In this document: one piece after another, positions 1 through 5,504 of the stretch | Numbering within the stretch: position 1 is the first letter of the stretch | Layout of the letters: each line of letters begins with the position of its first letter | Source: Actinomycetota bacterium | GTDB lineage: Bacteria; Actinomycetota; Acidimicrobiia; Acidimicrobiales; Microtrichaceae | Reading direction: 5' to 3' | Length of the DNA: 6,128 nucleotides | NCBI GenBank assembly: GCA_005777415.1 | Contig: SXMI01000096.1 | Span: 1 to 6,128, forward strand | Made by a program: the position numbers and the translations under genes | The notes under the pieces: generated by a model | What the model was told of the DNA's origin: nothing | The model's input: the letters and a program-made list of their open reading frames with translations, nothing else | The model's database searches: none

Positions 1-55
1 CGTGGTCGATGTGGGCGATGATCGAGAGGTTGCGGATGCGGGAGAGTTCGCTCAC
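1..55 (-). CDS. lepA: Elongation factor 4 (LepA), N-terminal fragment
   Basis: Only the first 18 codons are present; the gene continues past the left edge. Read from a GTG at 55, the translation is MSELSRIRNLSIIAHIDH, the standard LepA N-terminus. It leads into the first GTPase motif (AHIDHGKS/T in the family), with the window ending at the second His. LepA is a ribosome-associated translational GTPase that acts on stalled or mistranslocated ribosomes and in assembly of the small subunit. A weak purine stretch (AGCAGG) lies a few bases before the GTG. The gene is divergent from rpsT. The identity is secure because the motif and the neighbourhood agree; the start is the usual one for the family but has no strong ribosome binding site. 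Confidence 0.9.
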   Translation of the reverse strand, partial: MSELSRIRNLSIIAHIDH

Positions 56-109
56 AGGCCTGCTGGGTCGGTCGGCACGGGGCCGGGGAGACCACAGTCT
101 GCCCGCAAC

Positions 110-136
110 CGGCGGGTCGACCGAACCGGCCCGCCG
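110..136. repeat. Inverted repeat in the lepA/rpsT intergenic region
   Basis: CGGCGGG at 110-116 and CCCGCCG at 130-136 form a perfect 7-bp stem around a 13-base loop. An 8-bp palindrome, GGTCGACC (115-122), overlaps the left arm. The repeat lies upstream of the rpsT -35 element, where lepA mRNA would have its leader if transcribed from further right. It could be a lepA leader hairpin or an operator. In DNA this rich in G and C it could also be chance. Confidence 0.35.
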
Positions 137-147
137 AGGACGCGGAC

Positions 148-176
148 CTGACGTCGGGGGCGTGACCCGCTACGCT
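148..176 (+). promoter_or_regulatory. Probable sigma-A-type promoter of rpsT
   Basis: CTGACG at 148-153 resembles the -35 consensus TTGACA, and TACGCT at 171-176 fits the actinobacterial -10 pattern TAnnnT. The spacer is exactly 17 bases. Transcription would start near 183, giving a leader of about 50 bases before the GTG of rpsT. This is the only place in the window where both elements are present at ideal spacing. TA dinucleotides are scarce in this DNA, which makes the -10 stand out. Confidence 0.6.
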
Positions 177-232
177 CTCCGGGCCGAGGCACCGGCCGTG
201 ACCGGTCGACGACGAGACGCAGGACTGACGAC

Positions 233-484
233 GTGGCGAACATCAAGAGCCAGATCAAGCGGAACCGCCAGAACGAGGCGGCACGGCTGCGCAACCGCGC
301 CGTGCGCTCCGAGCTGAAGACCCGGATCAAGCAGGCCGAGGCCGCCACCGGTGACGACGCCGACGAACTGGTCCGTCTCGCCGTCAAGCGCATCGACCAG
401 GCCGCCGCCAAGGGCGTCCTGCACCGCAACACCGCCGCCCGTCGCAAGTCGCGGCTGATGCGGCGCCTCGGCACCGACGCCTGA
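233..484 (+). CDS. rpsT: 30S ribosomal protein bS20
   Basis: The gene encodes an 83-residue basic protein, close to the usual 85-90 residues of bS20, which binds 16S rRNA early in assembly of the small ribosomal subunit. Diagnostic features are the N-terminus MANIKSQIKRNRQNE, the RNRAVRSELKTRIK segment (19-33) and the C-terminal signature KGVLHRNTAARRKSRLMRRL (60-79). The protein would be almost wholly helical, rich in Lys/Arg and Ala. The start is GTG, preceded by AGGA at 221-224 with 8 bases of spacing. In E. coli, rpsT uses a non-AUG start that matters for feedback control by S20; the GTG here is compatible with something similar but does not show it. The gene stands alone, divergent from lepA and convergent with holA, with 10 bases between the two stop codons. 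Confidence 0.97.
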   Translation: MANIKSQIKRNRQNEAARLRNRAVRSELKTRIKQAEAATGDDADELVRLAVKRIDQAAAKGVLHRNTAARRKSRLMRRLGTDA

Positions 485-498
485 GGCGGTCGCCTCAG
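481..498. terminator. Hairpin shared by the ends of rpsT and holA
   Basis: CTGAGGCG (481-488) and CGCCTCAG (491-498) are perfect reverse complements separated by two bases. The physical form is probably a 7-bp stem with a GGTC tetraloop. The left arm contains the rpsT stop TGA (482-484), and the right arm contains the holA stop, TCA on this strand (495-497). Neither direction has a run of T after the stem, so this is not a textbook intrinsic terminator. U-less hairpins are often proposed as terminators or 3'-end stabilisers in GC-rich actinobacteria. Its position between convergent genes supports a bidirectional role. Confidence 0.55.
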
Positions 499-1487
499 CG
501 GCGGTGCGCCGCCAGTCGGGCCACGAGCACCTCGAGCACGCTCTCTGCGGGCTGCGCCGTCCGACCACGCAGATCCACGTCGGCGGCCGCCACCAGCCGC
601 AGCCCGCGACGGATGCCGTTGGGACCCAGCCGCCCGGCGCTCGCCAGCGCCTTCTTGGCCGGGAAGGTCGAACCCTTCAGCCCGAGCAGGGCCGCAGCCG
701 CACGCTCGTCCCGGGCACCGCTGCCCTCGAGTCGGGCCAGCTTCTCGTAGTGGGACTGCAGCGTGGCCAGGACCTGGAGCGGATGGCGGCCGCCACCCAC
801 GACCATCCGGCGGACGTTGCCGACCGCGGCCGGGACGTCGCCACGGTCGATCGCGTCGGTGAGCTCCCAGGGCGGCACCCCGCCGGCCTCACCGAGGAAG
901 GGTTCGATCTCGTCGAGGTCCAGCGGCCCGGCTCCGGCACCGAAGACCGCCCGGAGCTGGGCCAGCACGTCCCGGACCCTGGCCACGTCCTCACCGAGAC
1001 GGCCCACCAGGTCCGACTCGGCGCGGCGGGTGAGGGTGATCCCCGAGGCGGCGATCTGCTCCCCCACCCAGGCCGTCGCCCCCTTGCCCTTGGGTGGGTC
1101 GCAGACCGTGACCGTCCCCCCGGCCTCGGTCACCGCCCCGACCAGGGTGGTGAGCGGGTCGGACTTGCGGCGTGAACCCGGCCCCGTGCCCTCCCAGACC
1201 AGGATGAGACTCACGTCCTCGGCCAGGTCGGCGATGGCGGCCAGCAGCGGGGCCAGGTCGTCGGTCCCGAACCGCTGGAGGTCTCGGGCCACCACGACCC
1301 GGTCGCCGAACATCGAGATGGTGCCGCAGGACATGGCCACGTCGCCGGGCTGGTAGTCCTCGCCGCGGTAGTCGTCGAGCACCTCGCTGCGTTCGGCCCC
1401 GTCCAGGGCGGCGTCGACTGCGTGGCCCACGGCGTCGCCGAGCAGACCCGGGTCCGACCCCCGGAACAGCGCCAACCTGCGGGTCAC
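495..1487 (-). CDS. holA: DNA polymerase III subunit delta
   Basis: The 330-residue product has the usual length of HolA, the clamp-loader subunit that opens the beta sliding clamp so it can be placed on primed DNA. Family features in order: an N-terminal LALFRGSDPGLL segment; SMFGDRVVVARDLQRF (58-73), the typical strand-helix of domain I; LILVWEGTGPGSRRKSDPL (94-112), in place of the usual acidic LVLVxE region; AWVGEQIAASGI (139-150); the helical AESDLVGRLGEDVARVRDVL stretch (156-175); PPWELTDAIDRGD (205-217), the F/W-x-L-x-DAI-x-x-G motif; and the C-terminal collar helices around 230-328, including LLGLKGSTFPAKKAL. No Walker A motif is expected or seen in delta. The GTG start overlaps the stop of the upstream gene in a GTGA, and GAGGGGG lies 7 bases before it. 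The gene is the last of the comEA-comEC operon, an arrangement also known from other actinobacteria and from Firmicutes. Confidence 0.93.
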   Translation of the reverse strand: MTRRLALFRGSDPGLLGDAVGHAVDAALDGAERSEVLDDYRGEDYQPGDVAMSCGTISMFGDRVVVARDLQRFGTDDLAPLLAAIADLAEDVSLILVWEGTGPGSRRKSDPLTTLVGAVTEAGGTVTVCDPPKGKGATAWVGEQIAASGITLTRRAESDLVGRLGEDVARVRDVLAQLRAVFGAGAGPLDLDEIEPFLGEAGGVPPWELTDAIDRGDVPAAVGNVRRMVVGGGRHPLQVLATLQSHYEKLARLEGSGARDERAAAALLGLKGSTFPAKKALASAGRLGPNGIRRGLRLVAAADVDLRGRTAQPAESVLEVLVARLAAHRR

Positions 1488-1858
1488 GACCCGGCCCCCT
1501 CGTACTCGAGTCGGAGGGCGGCGATGACCGACAGCACCCGCCGCGCCTCGACGGGGTCGTCGGTCAGCACCACCGCGGGCCGCGACGCCGGGTCGGTCGC
1601 GGCGTCGGCCAGGAGGACCGCGCCGACGAGGTCGGCCAGCCGGTCCTCCGGGTCGCCCGGGTCGCCCGCCGACGCGCCAACCCGCAGGTCGAGCAGCGGG
1701 TCCAGGTCCCGGGCGACGGTTCCGCCGGGCGTCCCGACCACCGCCCCGTCGGGCCCCACCACCAGGTCCACCGCGGAACCCGCGGGCGTACCACCGAGCC
1801 GGGCCCAGGTGGATTCGTCCACGGCCACGAGCGGAGGAGCGGGAGGAGCGGTCGCCAC
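1484..1858 (-). CDS. Unknown small protein between comEC and holA
   Basis: This is a 124-codon frame starting at a GTG ten bases after the comEC stop and ending in a GTGA overlap with holA. The tight packing argues that it is translated. The product is acidic and rich in Ala, Asp and Val, with no signal peptide, membrane segment or cysteine. Visible blocks are a Pro-rich start, PPLVAVDESTWARLGG (8-23), a beta-like DLVVGPDGAVVGTPGGTVARDL (31-52, two strands with a turn), a Gly/Asp/Pro linker (61-71), and a helix-strand-helix C-terminus with ADLVGAVLLADA (75-86) and AVVLTDDPVEARRVL (95-109). I do not recognise the family. Two weak ideas are a shrunken PIN-like fold (the C-terminus recalls PIN LTSDPDD segments) or the second half of a decayed ComEC metallo-beta-lactamase domain (LLTGDxExxAExxLL). 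There is no clear ribosome binding site. The next possible start is the GTG of residue 11. Confidence 0.6.
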   Translation of the reverse strand: MATAPPAPPLVAVDESTWARLGGTPAGSAVDLVVGPDGAVVGTPGGTVARDLDPLLDLRVGASAGDPGDPEDRLADLVGAVLLADAATDPASRPAVVLTDDPVEARRVLSVIAALRLEYEGAGS

Positions 1859-1868
1859 GCCGGCGACG

Positions 1869-3602
1869 CTACCGCCCGACCGTGACGCCCTCCGGACGGA
1901 ACTGCTCGACCACGGCCGTCGCAGCGGCCGAGCCATCGGGCGCCTCGACCCGGTCGATGCGATGGGCACCGACCATCCAGAGCCCCTCGAGGACGTCGAG
2001 CGGATCGGCCCCGGCGGCCAGCCGGAGGGAGCGTTCGCCCCCGGGGTCGACCTGCAGGACGGCCCCGCCGGCCAACCGGTGGACACCGGCGCCGAGCGGG
2101 GCGGGCACGATGGCCAGCACCGCCAGGACGGCGCCGGCCACTCCCGGGACGACCCGCAGCGCGGAATCGGCGCGGCAACCGGCGCCACTGTCGGCCCAGC
2201 GATCGGCCCGGCGGGTCGGCAGCCGGAGCGCGGCGACCACCAGCGCCGCACCGACCAGCACGGCGGCTGCCCGGGCCCCGTCGACCGGCCCGACCGGCAC
2301 CCGGCTGCACCAGGTGGCGACCCGGTCGATCCACTCGACGAGGAGCCCGACGGGCCAGACCAGGACGCGACCGACCGAGGGGTGCACCAGGCCGGCCACC
2401 AGGCCCGCCGGCGGCCCGGCCACGACCACGATCCCGGCCACCGGGACGGCGAGGACGTTGGCGATGAGGCCGACCACCGGCACCGACCCGAAGGTCAGCA
2501 CCTGGACCGGCAGCGTCGCCAGGGTCGCCGCCACGCTGGCGCCCAGGACCTCGCGCCACCAGCGCGGCCCCCGCAGGCCGGCGGCGATCGGGGCGCCGGC
2601 GAGCGTCAGGCCGATCGTCGCCGCCACCGAGAGCTGGAAGCCGACCGAGTGGACCAGCATCGGGTCCACCAGGACCAGCACGAGCACCGTCGCCGCCACC
2701 GCACGCAGGCCGTCGAGGGGACGGCCCGACGATGCCGCCACGAGCGCGATGACGGCCATGGTCGCCGCCCGCAGGACCGAGGGCTCGGCACGGGTCACCA
2801 GGACGAAGGCCGCCACGACGGCACTGCCTGCCAGCCACCGCCAACGCAGGGGTAGGCGACGCAGGGCGGGGCCGACGGCCACGATCGTCAAGGCGACGTT
2901 CTGGCCGGACACGGCCAGGAGGTGCCCCAGCCCCGAGGCCCGGAACCGGAATCGGTCCAGGTCCTCCTGCCCGCGGTCGTCACCGATGACCAGGCCGAGG
3001 GCCAGCGAGGCGGTCCGTTCGTCCAGGCCGGCCAGACCGTCCTGCAACGTACGGCGCGTGGCGTTGGCCGCACGCATCCAGGGTGGCGCCGCCGGGCCGG
3101 GAGTCGCCCCGTCGACACGGAGCGCCCCGACCAGGTGACGGCTCCGGCGCCACCCCAGTGGGGCCCGATCGAGCGTGTCGAGCCGACCGGCGACCCGGAC
3201 GTGGTCGCCGGCGAGGAGGTCGGCGACCAGTGGCGACAGCGCCCCGGGGAACTGCGCCAGGAACCGGCGACCCTCGTGGCGGACGACGACCCGGACACCG
3301 GCCGCCGAGGTCGTCGGGTCGTCGGCGAGCTGCACGACGGCATCGATGCGGACACCCGGTTGCACCCCGGCGTCGACCGGACGGCGTTCGGCCGCGGCGC
3401 GTACCCCGGCCAGGAGGGCCACGGACACCACCGCGACGGCCACCGCCACCACGGAGCGGACCGACACGCGCCTCCGGCTCGCAAGCAGGCCGGCCACGAG
3501 CACCGCCACGAACGCGAGTGCGACGACGCTCCAGCCGAGCGGGCCGTGGGCGGCGGCGGCAGCAGCGGCCGCCGCGCAGAGGACGAGCGCACCCGTCCTC
3601 AC
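1869..3602 (-). CDS. comEC: ComEC/Rec2-family DNA uptake channel lacking a working metallo-beta-lactamase domain
   Basis: This 577-residue polytopic membrane protein is related to ComEC, which carries single-stranded DNA across the cytoplasmic membrane during natural transformation. Residues 1-70 hold N-terminal membrane helices. About 80-165 is the soluble OB-like domain (DUF4131 type: VRIDAVVQL, HVRVAGRLDTL). About 195-460 is the Competence domain with its hallmarks: SLALGLVIGDD (199-209), FRASGLGHLLAVSGQNVAL (220-238), RAEPSVLRAATMA (271-283), DPMLVHSVGFQLSVAATIGL (313-332) and LPVQVLTFGSVPVVGLIANV (364-383). A last hydrophobic segment (485-500) is followed by about 65 residues that align by eye with the start of the ComEC metallo-beta-lactamase domain but have lost the HxHxDH metal ligands. 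Full-length ComEC is usually 700-800 residues. The GTG start overlaps the comEA stop by 4 bases, suggesting coupled translation. Real transformation ability cannot be judged from this window. Confidence 0.9.
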   Translation of the reverse strand: MRTGALVLCAAAAAAAAAHGPLGWSVVALAFVAVLVAGLLASRRRVSVRSVVAVAVAVVSVALLAGVRAAAERRPVDAGVQPGVRIDAVVQLADDPTTSAAGVRVVVRHEGRRFLAQFPGALSPLVADLLAGDHVRVAGRLDTLDRAPLGWRRSRHLVGALRVDGATPGPAAPPWMRAANATRRTLQDGLAGLDERTASLALGLVIGDDRGQEDLDRFRFRASGLGHLLAVSGQNVALTIVAVGPALRRLPLRWRWLAGSAVVAAFVLVTRAEPSVLRAATMAVIALVAASSGRPLDGLRAVAATVLVLVLVDPMLVHSVGFQLSVAATIGLTLAGAPIAAGLRGPRWWREVLGASVAATLATLPVQVLTFGSVPVVGLIANVLAVPVAGIVVVAGPPAGLVAGLVHPSVGRVLVWPVGLLVEWIDRVATWCSRVPVGPVDGARAAAVLVGAALVVAALRLPTRRADRWADSGAGCRADSALRVVPGVAGAVLAVLAIVPAPLGAGVHRLAGGAVLQVDPGGERSLRLAAGADPLDVLEGLWMVGAHRIDRVEAPDGSAAATAVVEQFRPEGVTVGR

Positions 3603-4501
3603 CCGACCGTGACCAGGTCGCGGATGGCCTCGAGCTTCGCGTCGCCGATCCCCCGGACGTCGAGCAGGCCGTCGACGGACCGGAAGGGTCCCGTCGTGTC
3701 CCGATGGTCCACGATGGCCGCCGCCGTGGACGGGCCGATGCCGGGCAGGCCATCGAGCTCCTCGGCGCTGGCGACGTTGACGTCGAGCGGCACGGAGGGG
3801 CCGCTCGAGGGGTCACTCGACGAACCGGTCGCCGCCCCCGGAGCAGGTCGGGCGGCACCCGGGGACGAGAACACCTCGCTCGGCGGTTCCTGCCCGACGA
3901 TCGGCACCACCAGGCGCTGGCCGTCGACCAGCTCGGCGGCCAGGTTGACCCGGGCGCTGTCGGCGAGCGGCACCAGACCACCCGCCAGCTCCACGGCGTC
4001 CACGGCCCGGGCGCCGGCGGGCAGCCGCAGAACCCCCGGACGCAGCACCCCACCGACGACGTGGACGACGAGCTCACCGCCATCACCGGGTCCGGTTCCC
4101 GAGTCACCGTCGACCGGACTCGCGGCCACCGCCCCACCGGTCGCCGAGTGGTCGGCGCCGGTGCCACCGGATCCCGGGCCGCCGGTGCTCGACGGGGCCG
4201 GGGTCGTGGTGACATCCGCCCGGGGCAGGGTCTGCTCGGCGGGCCGGGGACGACGGAGCTGCCACCACCACGGGGCCGACGCGAGCAGGACCACCACGAC
4301 GACGACGGCCACCACGCGACGGTCCGGCGGCCAGCGGAACCCGGTCGGGCCGCCCGATGACCGGGCGGACCCGGCGCCACCGGCCCGCCGGACGAGCTGG
4401 TCGAGGGCCGCCTCCTGCGAACCACGCAGATCGGCTGCATCCCGGGCGGACCCGCGGGCGTGGCGGCTGGGATCGGGATCGTTCGGACCCGGTGGGGACA
4501 C
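3599..4501 (-). CDS. comEA: ComEA-type DNA receptor with SLBB and helix-hairpin-helix domains
   Basis: The 300-residue protein is probably anchored in the membrane with its DNA-binding part outside. Domains: a cytoplasmic tail (1-61) with a charged helix; one membrane segment (62-78, RVVAVVVVVVLLASA) ending in WWW; a low-complexity Gly/Ser/Thr/Pro linker (95-142); an SLBB domain (143-200, ELVVHVVGGVLRPGVLRL through DGQRLVVP); a second linker (203-237); and tandem helix-hairpin-helix motifs (238-299) with LDVNVASAEELDGLPGIGPS and VRGIGDAKLEAI. This is the standard ComEA layout of Gram-positives; ComEA captures double-stranded DNA for ComEC. I chose the GTG at 4501 because GAGG (4506-4509 on the plus strand) precedes it by 4 bases. 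The frame stays open further upstream, into antisense of the thioredoxin gene, but with no credible protein there. The 61-residue tail is long for this family, so a later start cannot be fully excluded. First gene of the operon with comEC. Confidence 0.9.
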   Translation of the reverse strand: MSPPGPNDPDPSRHARGSARDAADLRGSQEAALDQLVRRAGGAGSARSSGGPTGFRWPPDRRVVAVVVVVVLLASAPWWWQLRRPRPAEQTLPRADVTTTPAPSSTGGPGSGGTGADHSATGGAVAASPVDGDSGTGPGDGGELVVHVVGGVLRPGVLRLPAGARAVDAVELAGGLVPLADSARVNLAAELVDGQRLVVPIVGQEPPSEVFSSPGAARPAPGAATGSSSDPSSGPSVPLDVNVASAEELDGLPGIGPSTAAAIVDHRDTTGPFRSVDGLLDVRGIGDAKLEAIRDLVTVG

Positions 4502-4584
4502 GACGCCTCGGAACGGCCTCGGGGACGCTGGGGGACGGCGTACCCGTCGAGGCCACCGACCGCGTGGGTCCGGCGGAGCACCCG

Positions 4585-4590
4585 AGCCTA
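4585..4590 (-). promoter_or_regulatory. Possible -10 element for the comEA operon
   Basis: On the minus strand this reads TAGGCT within CACCTAGGCTCGG, fitting the actinobacterial -10 pattern TAnnnT. A start near 4578 would give a leader of about 77 bases before comEA. No convincing -35 lies at the right distance, because that region is taken up by a GC-rich hairpin. If real, the competence operon is transcribed separately from the thioredoxin gene upstream. Confidence 0.4.
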
Positions 4591-4604
4591 GGTGGCCGTC
4601 CCGG

Positions 4605-4652
4605 GCGGCCCGGTGGCGCACCGCCGGGCCGCGGGGCCCGTGTTCCGGGCCC
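4605..4652 (-). terminator. Two tandem hairpins downstream of the thioredoxin gene
   Basis: The first hairpin met by transcription is 4634-4652: GGGCCCG and CGGGCCC enclose a 5-base loop (7-bp perfect stem). The second is 4605-4632: GCGGCCCGG and CCGGGCCGC enclose a 10-base loop (9-bp perfect stem). They begin 18 bases after the stop codon of the thioredoxin gene. Neither is followed by a T-run, so termination would be of the U-less type. Tandem stems right after a gene end and before a candidate promoter make a terminator the simplest reading, though GC-rich spacers produce such stems easily. Confidence 0.45.
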
Positions 4653-4670
4653 GCAGGGACGGCCCCCGCT

Positions 4671-5369
4671 TCAGAAGAGCCGGGCCGAGAGCTGGCGGCG
4701 CCACTCGGTGCGGTCGGCCTCGTCGAGCAGTTCGAGCAGGTCGACGAACTCGCTCCGGGCCGACTCGTCCTCGGCGGCCCGGTCCAGGAGCGACTGCAGC
4801 CGGTCGGTGATCTCAGCGCCGTCGGGGCGGTGACCGACGCGGGCCAGTGCGGCGATCCGGCGGGTCTCCGGGGACTCGGGGATCCGCTCCAGCACGGCGA
4901 GCGCCTCGTCGCCGCGCCCGTCGGCCACGAGCAGGTCGGCGAGCGCGAGCACCACCCGGGTCTCACCCCCGTCGAGCTCGAGCGCTGCACGTAGGGAGTC
5001 CTCGTCACCGGCGGCGAGCAGTCGATCGACCTCGCTCGGTTCCCCCGGTCCGCTGATGCGGGCCACGAACTCCCGGACCTGGGCCTCGGGGAGCGCACCC
5101 AGGAAGCTGTCGGCCACGGCGCCGTCCCGGATGGCGTAGACGGCCGGGATCGACTGCACCTGGAACTGCTGGGCGACCCGCGGGTTGGCGTCGACGTCGA
5201 CCTTGGCCAGTTCCACGGCGCCCTCGGTCTCGGCCACGACCCGCTCCAGGATCGGCCCCAGCGTCCGGCACGGCCCGCACCACTCCGCCCACAGGTCGAC
5301 CACCACCGGCACCTGGTGGGATCGCTCGATCACCGCGGTCCCGAAGGTCGCATCGGTCACGTCGGCCAC
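4671..5369 (-). CDS. Thioredoxin with C-terminal TPR-like region (CnoX/YbbN family)
   Basis: The 232-residue cytoplasmic protein has two parts. Residues 1-105 are a thioredoxin domain with VVVDLWAEWCGPCRTLGPIL (22-41), an intact WCGPC active site (30-34), the KVDVDANPRVAQQFQVQSIP segment (56-75) with the cis-Pro at 75, and the closing GALPEAQVREFV helix. Residues 110-232 are helical, TPR-like repeats (SEVDRLLAAGDEDSLRAAL; RVVLALADLLVADGRGDEALAVLERI), ending in the family-typical FVDLLELLDEADRTEWRRQL (208-227). In E. coli, CnoX protects proteins from oxidative aggregation and hands them to GroEL; its active site is degenerate there, whereas both cysteines are present here, so reductase activity is plausible. 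The GTG start is supported by AAGGAGAGGTGA (plus-strand 5373-5384), the strongest ribosome binding site on the minus strand. It is likely a single-gene unit, with hairpins behind it and a divergent neighbour in front. Confidence 0.92.
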   Translation of the reverse strand: MADVTDATFGTAVIERSHQVPVVVDLWAEWCGPCRTLGPILERVVAETEGAVELAKVDVDANPRVAQQFQVQSIPAVYAIRDGAVADSFLGALPEAQVREFVARISGPGEPSEVDRLLAAGDEDSLRAALELDGGETRVVLALADLLVADGRGDEALAVLERIPESPETRRIAALARVGHRPDGAEITDRLQSLLDRAAEDESARSEFVDLLELLDEADRTEWRRQLSARLF

Positions 5370-5405
5370 GGGTCACCTCTCCTTCGTCGGGTCCTCCGTC
5401 GGGTT

Positions 5406-5424
5406 GCCGGTCGACTCTACCGGC
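5406..5424. repeat. Inverted repeat in the divergent promoter region
   Basis: GCCGGT (5406-5411) and ACCGGC (5419-5424) are perfect reverse complements separated by 7 bases. The right arm overlaps the last base of the proposed -10 element of the thioredoxin gene, a position suited to a repressor operator. The arms are short and GC-rich, so chance is a real alternative. Confidence 0.3.
5414..5419 (-). promoter_or_regulatory. Possible -10 element for the thioredoxin gene
   Basis: On the minus strand this reads TAGAGT (context GGTAGAGTCGA), matching TAnnnT and lying 45 bases before the GTG at 5369. I see no clear -35 at 16-19 bases. It is the only such element on this strand between the two divergent genes. 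Confidence 0.35.
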
Positions 5425-5451
5425 GGTGGCCGGACGGCCCCACGAAGGCAC

Positions 5452-5457
5452 TAGCGT
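5452..5457 (+). promoter_or_regulatory. Possible -10 element for the phosphotransferase gene
   Basis: TAGCGT in the context CACTAGCGTGAC matches TAnnnT and lies 48 bases before the GTG at 5505. It is similar to the -10 of rpsT (CTACGCT) and that proposed for comEA (CTAGGCT). No convincing -35 is present. Confidence 0.42.
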
Positions 5458-5465
5458 GACGCCGG

Positions 5466-5481
5466 CCACCCGTCCGGGTGG
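5466..5481 (+). other. Small hairpin in the leader of the phosphotransferase gene
   Basis: CCACCC (5466-5471) and GGGTGG (5476-5481) form a perfect 6-bp stem with a GTCC tetraloop. It lies between the proposed transcription start and the ribosome binding site at 5494-5499, leaving that site free. It could stabilise the mRNA start or be chance. Confidence 0.3.
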
Positions 5482-5504
5482 AGCCGCCACGACGAGGAGC
5501 CTGC

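Noticed and set aside
56..172. A lepA promoter on the minus strand (for example TAGCGG at 167-172)
   Set aside because: The only TA-containing candidate lacks the final T, overlaps the rpsT -10 and has no -35. It is too weak to annotate, although a lepA promoter must lie here or overlap this region.
191..206. ACCGG/CCGGT hairpin in the rpsT leader as a possible S20 autoregulatory site
   Set aside because: A 5-bp stem is too short to separate from chance in this sequence, and no resemblance to a 16S rRNA binding site for S20 is evident.
1422..2855. A 477-codon plus-strand frame antisense to holA, the unknown gene and comEC
   Set aside because: Composition is typical of a GC shadow (runs of His, Arg, Asp, Gly and Pro), with no motif, and it runs across three well-supported minus-strand genes.
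2980..4581. A 533-codon minus-strand frame overlapping comEA and comEC in another phase
   Set aside because: Its Arg- and Pro-rich product has no domain, while the other minus-strand phase gives the SLBB, helix-hairpin-helix and Competence domains.
2922..4994. A 690-codon open frame on the plus strand, antisense to comEC, comEA and part of the thioredoxin gene
   Set aside because: The product is low-complexity, rich in Arg, Gly, Pro and Thr, with no recognisable domain. The opposite strand carries clear family motifs. Long antisense frames are expected where stop codons are rare because of high GC.
4502..5098. Extension of the comEA frame upstream to 5098, giving 499 residues
   Set aside because: The extra part is out of phase inside the thioredoxin gene and has shadow composition. 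The GTG at 4501 has a ribosome binding site and gives a normal ComEA layout.
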